Below, piece after piece: positions 26,203 through 34,715 of a stretch of DNA of 64,000 bases. The number at the start of each line of letters is the position of its first letter. Within the stretch, counting starts at the first letter, position 1. The notes under the pieces are model-generated. The model was not told the DNA's origin. It was given only the letters and a program-made list of their open reading frames with translations, and ran no database searches. The position numbers and the translations under genes were made by a program. The DNA lies in NCBI GenBank assembly GCA_964370395.1, contig CAYJIZ010000010.1:1-64000 (forward strand), given 5' to 3'. Source of the stretch: JBGUVL01 sp964370395 (lineage in GTDB: Bacteria; Bacillota_I; Bacilli_A; Erysipelotrichales; Erysipelotrichaceae).

Positions 26203-26211
26203 TGCTATAAT
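26203..26211 (+). promoter_or_regulatory. Extended -10 promoter of the HTH/TPR regulator
   Basis: TGCTATAAT fits TGnTATAAT, 20 bases before the start codon. Confidence 0.55.
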
Positions 26212-26231
26212 AACAACAGGAGTTTACAAAT

Positions 26232-27512
26232 ATGAAAATCAGTTTGCGTTTAATGGGATACAGCATTGAGTTTCATCGAATGGATGCGCTCAAAGACAAA
26301 GAAATTCCAATTAATGAATTCATCAGTGTCAATCATGTACCACTTTGTCATCGTGATACCTATTTTAAAGTTATCCATGGGGAAAATAATAATCTTGAAT
26401 TGTACCAACAACTGATGGAAAAAAATAATATTCATTATAAGTTTGATCTTTCTTTGTTTGCGAAGACAAAACCATACCACAAGATGTTGAAAGAAGCGAT
26501 TATGTTTTATGATGAAGCAAAAATAGTTGAAGCGATTACAACCATCAAATCGTTAGAAGGGTACTACAAAGATGTGTATCCACATAAAATTGAATATTTT
26601 CTAGTGGAACAAATAGAAAAGTCTTATGTTCGTAGAGAATCGTTAGATCATCTCGATGTGCGTAAGTTGTTTTATCTGATCGATTTTGTAAGCAGCGATA
26701 TGCGTGTCATTGTTACACATATGATTTATTTTGATTGCCAACGGCGCAAGCGCATGATATCAAGTTTGCGAAGTGTGGTAAGAAATTTACCGTTTCTAGG
26801 TAAAGATGAACTACTTTATAAAATCATAGTCGTGCGACAAGCGATCTTTGATCATTTGTTTGCGGAAGCACTCTTGCTTTTAAAAGAATTAGAAGAAGAA
26901 TGCATACGAACTGAAAACCACTCGCGTTTGTGTGAAGTGATGCAACTCTATATTGCGATTTATGCTATTCAAAATAAAAAAGAAGAGCTAGAACAAGAGA
27001 AACAGCGTTTGTATGCTTTTATGCAAGAGTATGAAATCTCGCGTTATGTACGTAATCAAAATGAGCACTATATCGGATTAAGTGCTTTTATTGAACACGA
27101 TTTCGCATTGGCGAAAACACAGTTTGAAAAAATCATCAAAGAGGATAAGGATTATTTACCTCAGTTTATTAAACTGTATTACTTTAGTATTTTAAGTTAT
27201 GAAAACCAAAAGAATACCTTGTTTGAAGTAAATGAAGAAATGATGAAAGAGTTCAGCACGCACAATAAAATTTTTATTCGCTATTTCGTGTTGAAGGAAA
27301 AAGGCAAATCGAAACGTGTACTCATCGATTACATCTTGTATAAAGTGGGTGCGATCATCGATCGAGATTACATTTTTGTCGCCAACTTATTTCTACAAGA
27401 ACTGTATTTATTGGATGCAGGGAATGTTAATATCAATGCATTTTTGGAAATTGTTTATAAATCGAATTGTGTGATTTTACAACATTGGCAAGAACTATTT
27501 TCAAATTCTTAA
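26232..27512 (+). CDS. Putative HTH/TPR regulator (RNPP-like), first copy
   Basis: The 426-residue protein is mostly helical, with repeated TPR-like helix pairs (for example KIIVVRQAIFDHLFAEALLL and HYIGLSAFIEHDFALAKTQF). Its first 70 residues (MGYSIEFHRMDALKDKEIPI, FISVNHVPLCHRDTYFKVI) line up with the N-terminus of the protein at 50960-52213, whose segment LEYYRIKNDISIQSFLYANN is more HTH-like. Both also end alike (NCVILQHWQELF and NYVILKDWKKAF). I therefore read it as a helix-turn-helix/TPR regulator in the manner of Rgg/PlcR peptide receptors, with a degenerate DNA-binding part. No ligand or target is visible. AGGAG precedes the ATG. Confidence 0.6.
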   Translation: MKISLRLMGYSIEFHRMDALKDKEIPINEFISVNHVPLCHRDTYFKVIHGENNNLELYQQLMEKNNIHYKFDLSLFAKTKPYHKMLKEAIMFYDEAKIVEAITTIKSLEGYYKDVYPHKIEYFLVEQIEKSYVRRESLDHLDVRKLFYLIDFVSSDMRVIVTHMIYFDCQRRKRMISSLRSVVRNLPFLGKDELLYKIIVVRQAIFDHLFAEALLLLKELEEECIRTENHSRLCEVMQLYIAIYAIQNKKEELEQEKQRLYAFMQEYEISRYVRNQNEHYIGLSAFIEHDFALAKTQFEKIIKEDKDYLPQFIKLYYFSILSYENQKNTLFEVNEEMMKEFSTHNKIFIRYFVLKEKGKSKRVLIDYILYKVGAIIDRDYIFVANLFLQELYLLDAGNVNINAFLEIVYKSNCVILQHWQELFSNS

Positions 27513-27563
27513 TTTATGATAAGATTACATATGTAAGGCGAAAATGGTATTATACATACACAA

Positions 27564-27591
27564 AAAAAATCAGATGGTTATCTGATTTTTT
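27564..27591. terminator. Bidirectional terminator between the TPR regulator and rarA
   Basis: AAAAAATCAGAT, GGTT loop, ATCTGATTTTTT. The A and T tracts on both sides allow use on both strands, and the two genes converge here. Confidence 0.85.
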
Positions 27592-28846
27592 GCTTTTTTA
27601 GAGCGCGTAATTGGTTGCTTCTCTCATTTTTTCTTAACTTTTCTAAATTTGAAGCCAGTACTTTTTCATATTGGCTATTTGTGCTAGGTACATAAAATTG
27701 GCAATCCTTTAATGCGTCAGGTAAGTATTGAATACGATCCCATAAGTCACTTCTGCCATAGTCGTACACATCTTCTTTGTCCATTCCAACAGGAGTGAAT
27801 TTTAAGTAAGCTGGCATTGGGTAGATGTGTTGGCGCATACATTGGGTAGCCGCATCAATGGCAGCTTCTGCTGACTTTGATTTTGGTGACAAACATAAGT
27901 CGATGACAGCATTCGCTAATGGAATGCGTCCTTCTGGAAAACCAACACGTTTGGCTGCATCGATGGCATTGACACAACGTGCACAAGCAGCGGGGTTTCC
28001 TAACCCGATGTCTTCGTATGCGATGACTAACAAACGGCGTTCGATCGATTCCAAATCATTGGATTCAATTAAAATGCTTAAATAATATAAGGCAGCATCC
28101 ACATCACTTCCACGAATTGATTTTTGAAATGCACTTAAGATATCATAATGCCCATCCCCTTCTTTGCTTATGGATAAGTTAGGGTTTTGTGCATAACTGC
28201 GTACAAGAGCTTCATCAATCGTGTTGTTTTCACAAGCGAAACAACATAACTCTAAAATGTTTAATGCGAAGCGAATGTCACCATTGCATTGTGCACACAA
28301 TAAAGTTAATGCATCAGATGTGATTGTTACCTTGTTTTGCAAGCCTCTATCACTTTGTATCGCATGTACAATCGCTTGTTTGATGTCGTCTACTTCAAGC
28401 TTCTTCACTTCAAAAATATGCGCACGAGAGCGAATCGCAGGATTGATAGAATGGTAAGGGTTGGCTGTGGTAGCCCCGATTAAAATGATATTCCCATTCT
28501 CAATATGTGGTAACAACAAATCTTGTTTGTCTTTGTTTAAACGATGAACCTCATCTACAATTACAACCAAACCTGGTGAAATACGCGCTTCTTCAAATAA
28601 GATATCCAATTCTTTTTTGTTTCCTGTTACCGCATTAAACAAACGGTAAGGGCGATGAAGAGATTTCGATAATACGGTTGCAAGCGTTGTTTTTCCTGTC
28701 CCTGGAGGGCCAAAGAAAATCATAGAAAACAAAGTTTGTTCTTCTATGCAACGACGTAATATTTTTCCTTCACCAACAAGGTGTTTCTGACCGATAATTT
28801 CATCAATTGATTCTGGTCGCATAACATAAGCTAATGGTTGTTTCAT
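27578..28846 (-). CDS. rarA: Replication-associated recombination protein A (RarA/MgsA)
   Basis: RarA is an AAA+ ATPase related to clamp-loader subunits that acts at stalled forks. The 422-residue protein has MRPESIDEIIGQKHLVG, Walker A FFGPPGTGKTTLA, Walker B VVIVDEVHRLNKDKQD, sensor GATTANPYHSINPAIRSR, and a C-terminal tetramerisation region (AYEDIGLGNPAACARCVNAI, PAYLKFTPVGMDKEDVYDY). GGAG precedes the ATG. It is divergent from an unknown membrane protein and converges on the TPR regulator. Confidence 0.96.
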   Translation of the reverse strand: MKQPLAYVMRPESIDEIIGQKHLVGEGKILRRCIEEQTLFSMIFFGPPGTGKTTLATVLSKSLHRPYRLFNAVTGNKKELDILFEEARISPGLVVIVDEVHRLNKDKQDLLLPHIENGNIILIGATTANPYHSINPAIRSRAHIFEVKKLEVDDIKQAIVHAIQSDRGLQNKVTITSDALTLLCAQCNGDIRFALNILELCCFACENNTIDEALVRSYAQNPNLSISKEGDGHYDILSAFQKSIRGSDVDAALYYLSILIESNDLESIERRLLVIAYEDIGLGNPAACARCVNAIDAAKRVGFPEGRIPLANAVIDLCLSPKSKSAEAAIDAATQCMRQHIYPMPAYLKFTPVGMDKEDVYDYGRSDLWDRIQYLPDALKDCQFYVPSTNSQYEKVLASNLEKLRKNERSNQLRALKKQKIR

Positions 28847-28988
28847 AGTGATCTCCTATCCCATATTTTATCATATTTTAATGCGCAACTCTATGGTATG
28901 TTCTTTTTTGCTTACGTGTCTAGGGAAGCGAAAATGTTCATTCAATCATAAATATGATACTATTATAGAAAGGAATGGTAGATATTGT

Positions 28989-29834
28989 ATGAGGAAATTT
29001 ATATCGTATGTATGTTGTTTTATCATCGTGTTAAGCAGTGTATGGATGGGTGCGAGTGTCTTTGCGAAAGAAGCGATGAAAAACTCGTTGGTATCGATTG
29101 CGATTGATGAAATTAAGTTAGAAGAAAAAATCAATGCTTTTTTTATGGATATCGATATTCCAGGCAAAGAATTAGCAAAACAGGAGTTAGAAATGTTTGC
29201 GAAAAACATTGCGAAAGACGAAACGATTAATGCGGAAGCAAACAAGTACGTCGATATGGTTATCGATGCGATTTTATACGATGGAAAAGGTGGCGATGGT
29301 GCGGCTTTTAATAAAGCGATCAAAACAGAAATTTTATCTTATAGTGATGACATTAGCGCACTAAGCAAAAATGCGATCAGCGAAGAAGAGGTGCGTTCTA
29401 TCATTAACGTTTCCTTACAAGAAGTGGATTTTGAAAGTGCGTTTGAGGACACGATCCAACAATTAAAAACACGCTTTTCCGCAACAGAAAAACTAATGTT
29501 GAAGACCCTTCGTTTCTTGGAAGATGACGTGAGTTTTGTTGCTTCATTGGCGTGTGTGATTGCGTTTAGTATGCTTTTGTTCTCATTGAACATAGCATAT
29601 TTAACAGGGCTATTGTATTTAGGTGTATCGTATGCGTTAAGTGCAGGTGTGTTGGTTTTCGCCAAAGTGTGCATTCCTATCGCATTTAAGTTTGTGTTAT
29701 CGCAAGCATCAACCAACGACGAAATTGTCGCAAGTGCTTCCCACTTAGGTAGAATCAGTGGTTACTTTGTGATTGCGGCAGCGGTATGTTTTATTTTTAA
29801 AGTGATTTATCAGCGTTTGTTTTTAAAAGAATAA
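28989..29834 (+). CDS. Membrane protein of unknown function with exported helical domain
   Basis: I do not recognise this family. From ATG 28989 the product has 281 residues. It begins with an N-terminal hydrophobic signal or anchor (FISYVCCFIIVLSSVWMGAS, then VFA), followed by an acidic helical domain of about 160 residues. The C-terminus has two to four hydrophobic segments (VSFVASLACVIAFSMLLFSL, YFVIAAAVCFIFKVIYQRLF). The open frame extends further upstream but without a usable start. The ribosome binding site AAAGGA is about 15 bases away, which is long; a five-codon reading frame (ATG 28975 to TGA) sits between and overlaps the start as ATGA. It ends overlapping mntP on the other strand by 12 bases. 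Confidence 0.6.
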   Translation: MRKFISYVCCFIIVLSSVWMGASVFAKEAMKNSLVSIAIDEIKLEEKINAFFMDIDIPGKELAKQELEMFAKNIAKDETINAEANKYVDMVIDAILYDGKGGDGAAFNKAIKTEILSYSDDISALSKNAISEEEVRSIINVSLQEVDFESAFEDTIQQLKTRFSATEKLMLKTLRFLEDDVSFVASLACVIAFSMLLFSLNIAYLTGLLYLGVSYALSAGVLVFAKVCIPIAFKFVLSQASTNDEIVASASHLGRISGYFVIAAAVCFIFKVIYQRLFLKE

Positions 29835-30386
29835 ATGTTCTATTAAAATTTTAAGACCTAAGAAGATTAAAATGGAACCACCAAAGCGTTCCGCATATTT
29901 TTGAAATACACTACCTACTTTCTTTCCGATAAATACACAAAATAGGGAAATCAAAAAAGTAGTGATACCAATAATTAAGATTGCATAATAAATATTCACA
30001 TTCAAGAAAGCGAAGCTGACACCGATAGCTAATGCATCAATGCTAGTAGCGATTGCTAATAATAAGATGGACTTGTAAGAAATGCTTAGAATACACACTT
30101 CTTCTTCCTTTTCTTCGTTGCTTTCTTTAATCATGTTAACACCGATTAATACTAGCAAGACAAAAGCAATCCAATGGTCTACTTGTTGGATATAAGAGGC
30201 AAATTGCGTCCCTGCAAAATAACCGATCAAAGGCATTCCTGCCTGAAAGATCCCAAAGAAGAAAGCAAGTTTAAAAGCGTATTCTACCAATTGCTCCTTT
30301 TTTAGTGACATTCCTTTTGCGAGTGATACAGCAGCGGCATCCATTGCCAATCCTACACCAATTAAAAATATTGAGAAAAAATCCAT
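29823..30386 (-). CDS. mntP: Manganese exporter MntP
   Basis: MntP exports Mn(II) across the membrane. The 187-residue protein has six membrane helices and the duplicated motif with conserved aspartates: GVGLAMDAAAVSLAKG in the first half and AIATSIDALAIGVSFA in the second. FFGIFQAGMPLIG is also typical. The ATG at 30386 follows AAAGGA; an in-frame ATG at 30404 precedes that site and is not used. The leader carries a yybP-ykoY manganese riboswitch and a terminator, so expression should rise with manganese. Confidence 0.96.
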   Translation of the reverse strand: MDFFSIFLIGVGLAMDAAAVSLAKGMSLKKEQLVEYAFKLAFFFGIFQAGMPLIGYFAGTQFASYIQQVDHWIAFVLLVLIGVNMIKESNEEKEEEVCILSISYKSILLLAIATSIDALAIGVSFAFLNVNIYYAILIIGITTFLISLFCVFIGKKVGSVFQKYAERFGGSILIFLGLKILIEHLFF

Positions 30387-30404
30387 TTCGTTCCATCCTT
30401 TCAT

Positions 30405-30530
30405 AAAAAAGACTTATACGTTTAAAAAAACGCATAAGTCTTGTTTTTTACATTAAGCCAGATCGCTATGATCAGTATGTTGACTTAATCACTTGCTAAT
30501 GCAAGATAACTACTCCCTTATAGGCAAAAA
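30405..30530 (-). promoter_or_regulatory. yybP-ykoY manganese riboswitch with terminator, upstream of mntP
   Basis: Read on the minus strand, the leader contains AAGGGAGTAG (near 30519-30510), GTCAACATAC (30484-30475) and GCGATCTGGC (30466-30457), the conserved core segments of the yybP-ykoY aptamer. They are closed by a TAAG/CTTA stem. A terminator follows: AAGACTTATGCG and CGTATAAGTCTT (30442-30409, one G-U pair) with a T tract just before the mntP ribosome binding site. Manganese binding is known to favour readthrough in this class, and the target gene mntP fits. Confidence 0.9.
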
Positions 30531-30531
30531 T

Positions 30532-30559
30532 ATTATACCACAAAAAAAGAAGAAACCAA
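30532..30559 (-). promoter_or_regulatory. Promoter of the mntP riboswitch transcript
   Basis: On the minus strand: TTGGTT (30559-30554), a 16-base spacer and TATAAT (30537-30532) with an extended TGG immediately before it. Confidence 0.7.
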
Positions 30560-30565
30560 ATGTTT

Positions 30566-31031
30566 TTATTGTGGGTATTGCATTTGTGATACCGTATAAT
30601 CTTTGATGACTTCATAGTAATCGCTAGCGTATTGTTTGGCTTGCGTTAAGTCATGATCCAAATAATTACCACACTCTTTGGAAAGCTGCGCTCCTGGAAT
30701 GCTATCGTTAAATTGCGCGATGAATTGCATCGTATCTTGAAGCAATTGAATGCAAGTTTCATGTGTTATGCTATCACGGCATAAAAAATAGAAACCGGTA
30801 CGACAACCCATAGGACCAGCGTAAACGATAGCATCGCTGTATTGGCTGTTTCTTACATACGTTGCGAACAAGTGTTCAAAGGTATGCAATCCTGCATTGC
30901 TTAAGTAGTTGTTTTGATTAGGAACAACCATACGTAAATCATACGTAACAACATCTTTGTCGATACGTGAAATATAAAGACCTTTGTCTAAAATATCGTG
31001 ATTTCAAAATAAAACTAGTAATTTTTTTCAT
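30566..31031 (-). pseudogene. luxS: S-ribosylhomocysteine lyase LuxS, frameshifted near the N-terminus
   Basis: LuxS cleaves S-ribosylhomocysteine to homocysteine and the AI-2 precursor. A good start exists at ATG 31031 behind AGAGGTG and a promoter, giving MKKITSFIL. The frame then runs to a stop. The rest of the protein (NHDILDKGLYISRIDKDVVT, then LHTFEHLFATYVRN, GPMGCRTGFYF and ECGNYLDHDL) continues in another frame. One extra A in the AAA at 31002-31004 explains the break. The zinc ligands (HTxEH and the later Cys) and the catalytic Cys of GPMGCRTG are intact, so the damage is limited to one base. Either it is a real null allele or a read error. The part from ATG 30931 alone would lack the N-terminal strand. 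Confidence 0.88.
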
Positions 31032-31049
31032 TGTAGCACCTCTGACAAT

Positions 31050-31078
31050 ATTATAGTTGATAGGCGACAAAAAGCCAA
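31050..31078 (-). promoter_or_regulatory. Promoter of luxS
   Basis: On the minus strand: TTGGCT (31078-31073), a 17-base spacer and TATAAT (31055-31050). Confidence 0.65.
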
Positions 31079-31102
31079 ATAAAAATAGTCAGTTCGCATT
31101 GC

Positions 31103-31130
31103 TTGACTGTGCTAACTGGCGCATTATAAT
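31103..31130 (+). promoter_or_regulatory. Promoter of the Hsp20 gene
   Basis: TTGACT, a 16-base spacer and TATAAT, about 78 bases before the start codon. No clear CIRCE or CtsR box was seen. Confidence 0.7.
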
Positions 31131-31208
31131 AAAATTAAGCAAGTAGCAAAGTACTTGTGTAAAAAAGAGTTTCAATAATATGAAATTTGTAAGAAAAGAG
31201 GCGATACA

Positions 31209-31622
31209 ATGAAATTCTTACCAGGTTTTAGCTTATTGGATAATGCGTTTGATAACTTCCTTGATGAGCCATACGCACTTCGCAAACAGACGTTTATGAA
31301 AACAGACATCTGTGAAAAAGATGGAAAGTATGTATTGGATATGGAACTTCCAGGTTATCAAAAGGATAATATTACCCTTTCTTTAAAAAATGGTTATTTG
31401 CTAGTGAATGCAAGTACAAGCAACAACAAAGAAGAAAAAGACGACAAAGGGAATGTGATTCGAAAAGAGCGATTTAGTGGAAGTTGTTCCAGAAGCTTTT
31501 ATGTAGGAAAACAAGTAAAAGAAGAAGATATCCAAGCGAAGTTCGACAATGGTGAATTGCATATTGAAGTGGCGCATAAGGAAGAAAAAGAATTAGAAGT
31601 AAAACAAATTGAAGTCCAATAA
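31209..31622 (+). CDS. Hsp20/alpha-crystallin small heat-shock protein
   Basis: The 137-residue protein is an ATP-independent holdase. The alpha-crystallin domain starts near residue 30 with MKTDICEKDGKYVLDMELPG, contains NGYLLVNAS and the conserved RSFYVG, and ends with the ANGELHI-like FDNGELHIEVA followed by a short charged tail. An AGAGGCG ribosome binding site precedes the ATG. It is monocistronic, divergent from luxS, and ends in a strong terminator. The promoter is sigma-A-like and no heat-shock repressor site was recognised. Confidence 0.94.
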   Translation: MKFLPGFSLLDNAFDNFLDEPYALRKQTFMKTDICEKDGKYVLDMELPGYQKDNITLSLKNGYLLVNASTSNNKEEKDDKGNVIRKERFSGSCSRSFYVGKQVKEEDIQAKFDNGELHIEVAHKEEKELEVKQIEVQ

Positions 31623-31623
31623 G

Positions 31624-31650
31624 AAAAGGAGCCAATAAGCGGCTCCTTTT
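31624..31650. terminator. Bidirectional terminator between hsp20 and the ABC permease
   Basis: AAAAGGAGCC, a 7-base loop, GGCTCCTTTT. The A and T tracts on both sides suit the two converging transcripts. Confidence 0.88.
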
Positions 31651-31653
31651 GTA

Positions 31654-34600
31654 TTATTCGATTGATTTTAATGATTCTACCATTGGAATCTTTTTCAGTT
31701 TATTGTACATAACCAAATTAACAAAAATAGAGAATACAATGGTAATAAAGAAAGAAACGATGAACGACATTGGTTCAATGTTACGTCCAAACATAACGGT
31801 ATCCATCTCTGCGATATCCATAATCATGGAATGCAAGAAGATTCCTAATAGTAAACCACAAAGCGATCCAATAATCGTTAATAAGATATTTTCTTTGTAT
31901 ACATAGGAACTGACTTCCTTATCATAGAAACCGAGTACTTTAATCGTTGCGATTTCTCGCATACGCTCAGAGATGTTTACGGTAGTTAAGTTGTATAACA
32001 CAACGAAGGCAAGCAAACCAGCTGAGATAATTAATACGATGACTACGGTAATCAGTGAGGAAATAGTCTTTTCAAAGTTATCGGCTAAACCACTAAAGAA
32101 AGTAATTGAGCTAATGTGTTCTTGTTTCATGTATTTGGTACCAAAGACACCTTCCGCTTTTAACGAATCATCTTTTAAAGCCGCAACAATACCTGTTGTC
32201 TTGGCATTTTCATGATACATTTCTTTGTAGTATTTTGGTGTCATGTAGATGTTATGTCCGACATAGTTTTCCACAATACCATTAATTTTAAGTTTGCGTA
32301 CTTTTCCTTTTCCATTATCGATAGAAATATAATCGCCTGTAGAAACGTTTTTTGTTTTTGCTAACTTTTCACTAACGAGAACACCATCGTCGTTGAGTGG
32401 TAATGTACTGCCATCTTGGCGATGTTTTAATGTAAAGAAGGAACGGGTTTCTTTGTTGTCTTTTACGATGTACAAGTCAACGTTTTTGTCCTCACCATTT
32501 TCTTTATAAAATCCATAGTAAAGTGAAAGTCCCATTGCATCCTTCACGTTTTTATCGCTGTCTAATTGTTCGACAAGCGCTTCGCTTTGGCGAGTAGTCG
32601 TATCGTTTTTCAGTGTGATCGACAAATCATAGTGGTAGATTTGGTTGAATTGCTTGTCGACAATTTGTGCGATGGAATCACGGATTCCAAAACCAGAAAC
32701 AATCAAAGCAGTACAACCGCTAATACCGATAATAGTCATAAAGAAACGTTTCTTATAACGGAAAATGTTACGTGCTGTTACTTTTTGTGTAAACGACAAG
32801 TGTTTCCATAAGAATGTAACACGTTCTAATAAAATCGTTTTCCCATTCTTTGGTGCTTTTGGTCGCATTAGTAAAGAAGGTGTTTCGCTTAACTCCTTAT
32901 AGCAAGCCAATAGGGTAGCCAACACAGTCGTACAGGATGCCAATGCAATCGCAATAAAGGCTAAATCAGGTTGCCACAATAATGAAATGGACTCTGGCAA
33001 TGTGTACATAATGTTCCATGCATTATAAATGACCATTGGGAATACACTCATTCCAACAATTGCTCCAAAGATACCACCAAAGACACTTGCTGCTGCAGCA
33101 TAGGTGATGAACTTCATCGCAATATTGATTTTCGCATACCCAAGAGCTTTTAAAGTTCCAATTTGTTGGCGTTGCTCATCAACCATACGAGTCATTGATG
33201 TCAAGCAGACAAGTGCTGCTACTAAGAAAAAGAAAACAGGGAATACGGTTGCAATCGCACCCATACGATCTGCAGCATTACCATAATCGACATAGGAGTA
33301 ATGCGAGTTGCGATCAAGTACATACCACTTTGGTTTTTTGATCGCATCTACTTCTGCTTGGGCATCCTCAATTTTTAATTTCGCATCGTCTAGTTTTTCT
33401 TGTCCATCTTGTTGCTTGTTGGCTAATTCTACTTTGGCATTCGCCAACTGGCTTTTGCCACTTTCGATTGTTTGTTTCGCTTGGTCCAATTCCCCTTGTT
33501 TTTGTGCTAGCAAAACTGGCGTTGAAGACAAAGTAGATTGAATGGTTGTTAGGTTTGTTTTAATTTCCACTTCTGCTGCTTTTAACTGTGCCAATTGCGC
33601 TTGTAGTGCAGCGACTTGTTCGCTCGGTAAGAGTGGATTTTTTAATGCTTCATTACAAGTTGTAATGCCTTGTAGTACTTCTTGTTGCTTTGCTTGTAAC
33701 ATTTGTTGGTTGGCAAGCAAGCCATCTTTTTGACTTTCAAACAACGCTTTTTGTTGGTTTAACTGTGCTTGCCCATCTTGCCATGTGAGTAAGCCATTTT
33801 CCAACTCTTTTTCTTTGTCTGCTATGGTTGCTTGTGCTTTGCTTATTTCCAAATCAAAGGTTTGTTTGTTTTCTTCATACAAGGCACGATTTTTATCAAT
33901 CTCTTTGTTCGCATCGGCTTTGATTTGTGCCAAACGCACTTGTGCTTGTGTTTTTGCTAATGTTTCTAAGCGCTTGGTTACGTTATCCACAACGTCGAAG
34001 TATTCGTCTTCGTACGAGTTATAGCCTTTGGCATCTTGAACAGTGATGTAAGCTTCGCTATAGTAATCAGAAATAAAGTTTTTGTCTGCGATTACCATAT
34101 ATGTATTAATGACTCCACTACCAATGGCAGAACTGCCTTTTTCATGTGATAAATAATAGGGAGAATTAATGTATCCGACAACGCGGAATGTATGATTTTT
34201 TAAAGAATCTTCAATCGGCGTAGCATCTCCGCTTGTTAACGTGATCGTATCGCCAATTTCAATTCCGGAAGCGATGATTTTATCGTACTCCACAACACAC
34301 TCGTCTTCTTTGGTAGGCATACGCCCTTTCAACAAACGTGGTTGGTTTAAAAAGTCTTTGTCCTCTTTGCCTGCGGAAAGTGGCATCGACATCACTTTGA
34401 CTACTTTTTGTGTCGCATCAATGGTAAGCAAAGCATCCATCGAATGCGAAGCATACACGCCTTCGACCCCTTTGACTTCACGTATCGCACTTATGTCCTC
34501 TTTTGTTAATCCAAGCGATGACATGATTTTAATGTCCATTAAATTTTGCTTGTCGAAATAGGTGTCAGCGCTATACTTCATCGTTGGTGCACTTGCTTTT

Positions 34601-34713
34601 ACACCCGCAAAAAAGGCAACACCAATTGCGACAATTAGAAATATGGAGAAAAAGCGACCGAGTGATTTTCGTATCTCAACCGCAATGTCCTTCCATAATG
34701 ATTTGTATTTCAT
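31654..34713 (-). CDS. ABC transporter permease, FtsX/MacB type with long extracytoplasmic coiled coil
   Basis: The 1019-residue membrane subunit has an N-terminal helix (RFFSIFLIVAIGVAFFAGVK), a large external region, then two sets of FtsX-like helices. The first set is near residue 500 (MGAIATVFPVFFFLVAALVC, MTRMVDEQRQQIGTLKALGY) and the second is at the C-terminus (NISERMREIATIKVLGFYDK). Residues about 260-470 are rich in Gln, Ala, Leu and Lys and form a long coiled coil, probably outside the cell. Such permeases work in mechanotransmission or in peptide and lipid handling rather than solute import. The ATPase gene lies immediately upstream. The substrate is unknown and no two-component system adjoins it. 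Confidence 0.88.
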   Translation of the reverse strand: MKYKSLWKDIAVEIRKSLGRFFSIFLIVAIGVAFFAGVKASAPTMKYSADTYFDKQNLMDIKIMSSLGLTKEDISAIREVKGVEGVYASHSMDALLTIDATQKVVKVMSMPLSAGKEDKDFLNQPRLLKGRMPTKEDECVVEYDKIIASGIEIGDTITLTSGDATPIEDSLKNHTFRVVGYINSPYYLSHEKGSSAIGSGVINTYMVIADKNFISDYYSEAYITVQDAKGYNSYEDEYFDVVDNVTKRLETLAKTQAQVRLAQIKADANKEIDKNRALYEENKQTFDLEISKAQATIADKEKELENGLLTWQDGQAQLNQQKALFESQKDGLLANQQMLQAKQQEVLQGITTCNEALKNPLLPSEQVAALQAQLAQLKAAEVEIKTNLTTIQSTLSSTPVLLAQKQGELDQAKQTIESGKSQLANAKVELANKQQDGQEKLDDAKLKIEDAQAEVDAIKKPKWYVLDRNSHYSYVDYGNAADRMGAIATVFPVFFFLVAALVCLTSMTRMVDEQRQQIGTLKALGYAKINIAMKFITYAAAASVFGGIFGAIVGMSVFPMVIYNAWNIMYTLPESISLLWQPDLAFIAIALASCTTVLATLLACYKELSETPSLLMRPKAPKNGKTILLERVTFLWKHLSFTQKVTARNIFRYKKRFFMTIIGISGCTALIVSGFGIRDSIAQIVDKQFNQIYHYDLSITLKNDTTTRQSEALVEQLDSDKNVKDAMGLSLYYGFYKENGEDKNVDLYIVKDNKETRSFFTLKHRQDGSTLPLNDDGVLVSEKLAKTKNVSTGDYISIDNGKGKVRKLKINGIVENYVGHNIYMTPKYYKEMYHENAKTTGIVAALKDDSLKAEGVFGTKYMKQEHISSITFFSGLADNFEKTISSLITVVIVLIISAGLLAFVVLYNLTTVNISERMREIATIKVLGFYDKEVSSYVYKENILLTIIGSLCGLLLGIFLHSMIMDIAEMDTVMFGRNIEPMSFIVSFFITIVFSIFVNLVMYNKLKKIPMVESLKSIE

Positions 34714-34715
34714 GA

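Noticed and set aside
31081..31130. CIRCE or CtsR heat-shock operator before hsp20
   Set aside because: Only short imperfect inverted pieces (AGTCA and TGACT) are present. They do not match either consensus.
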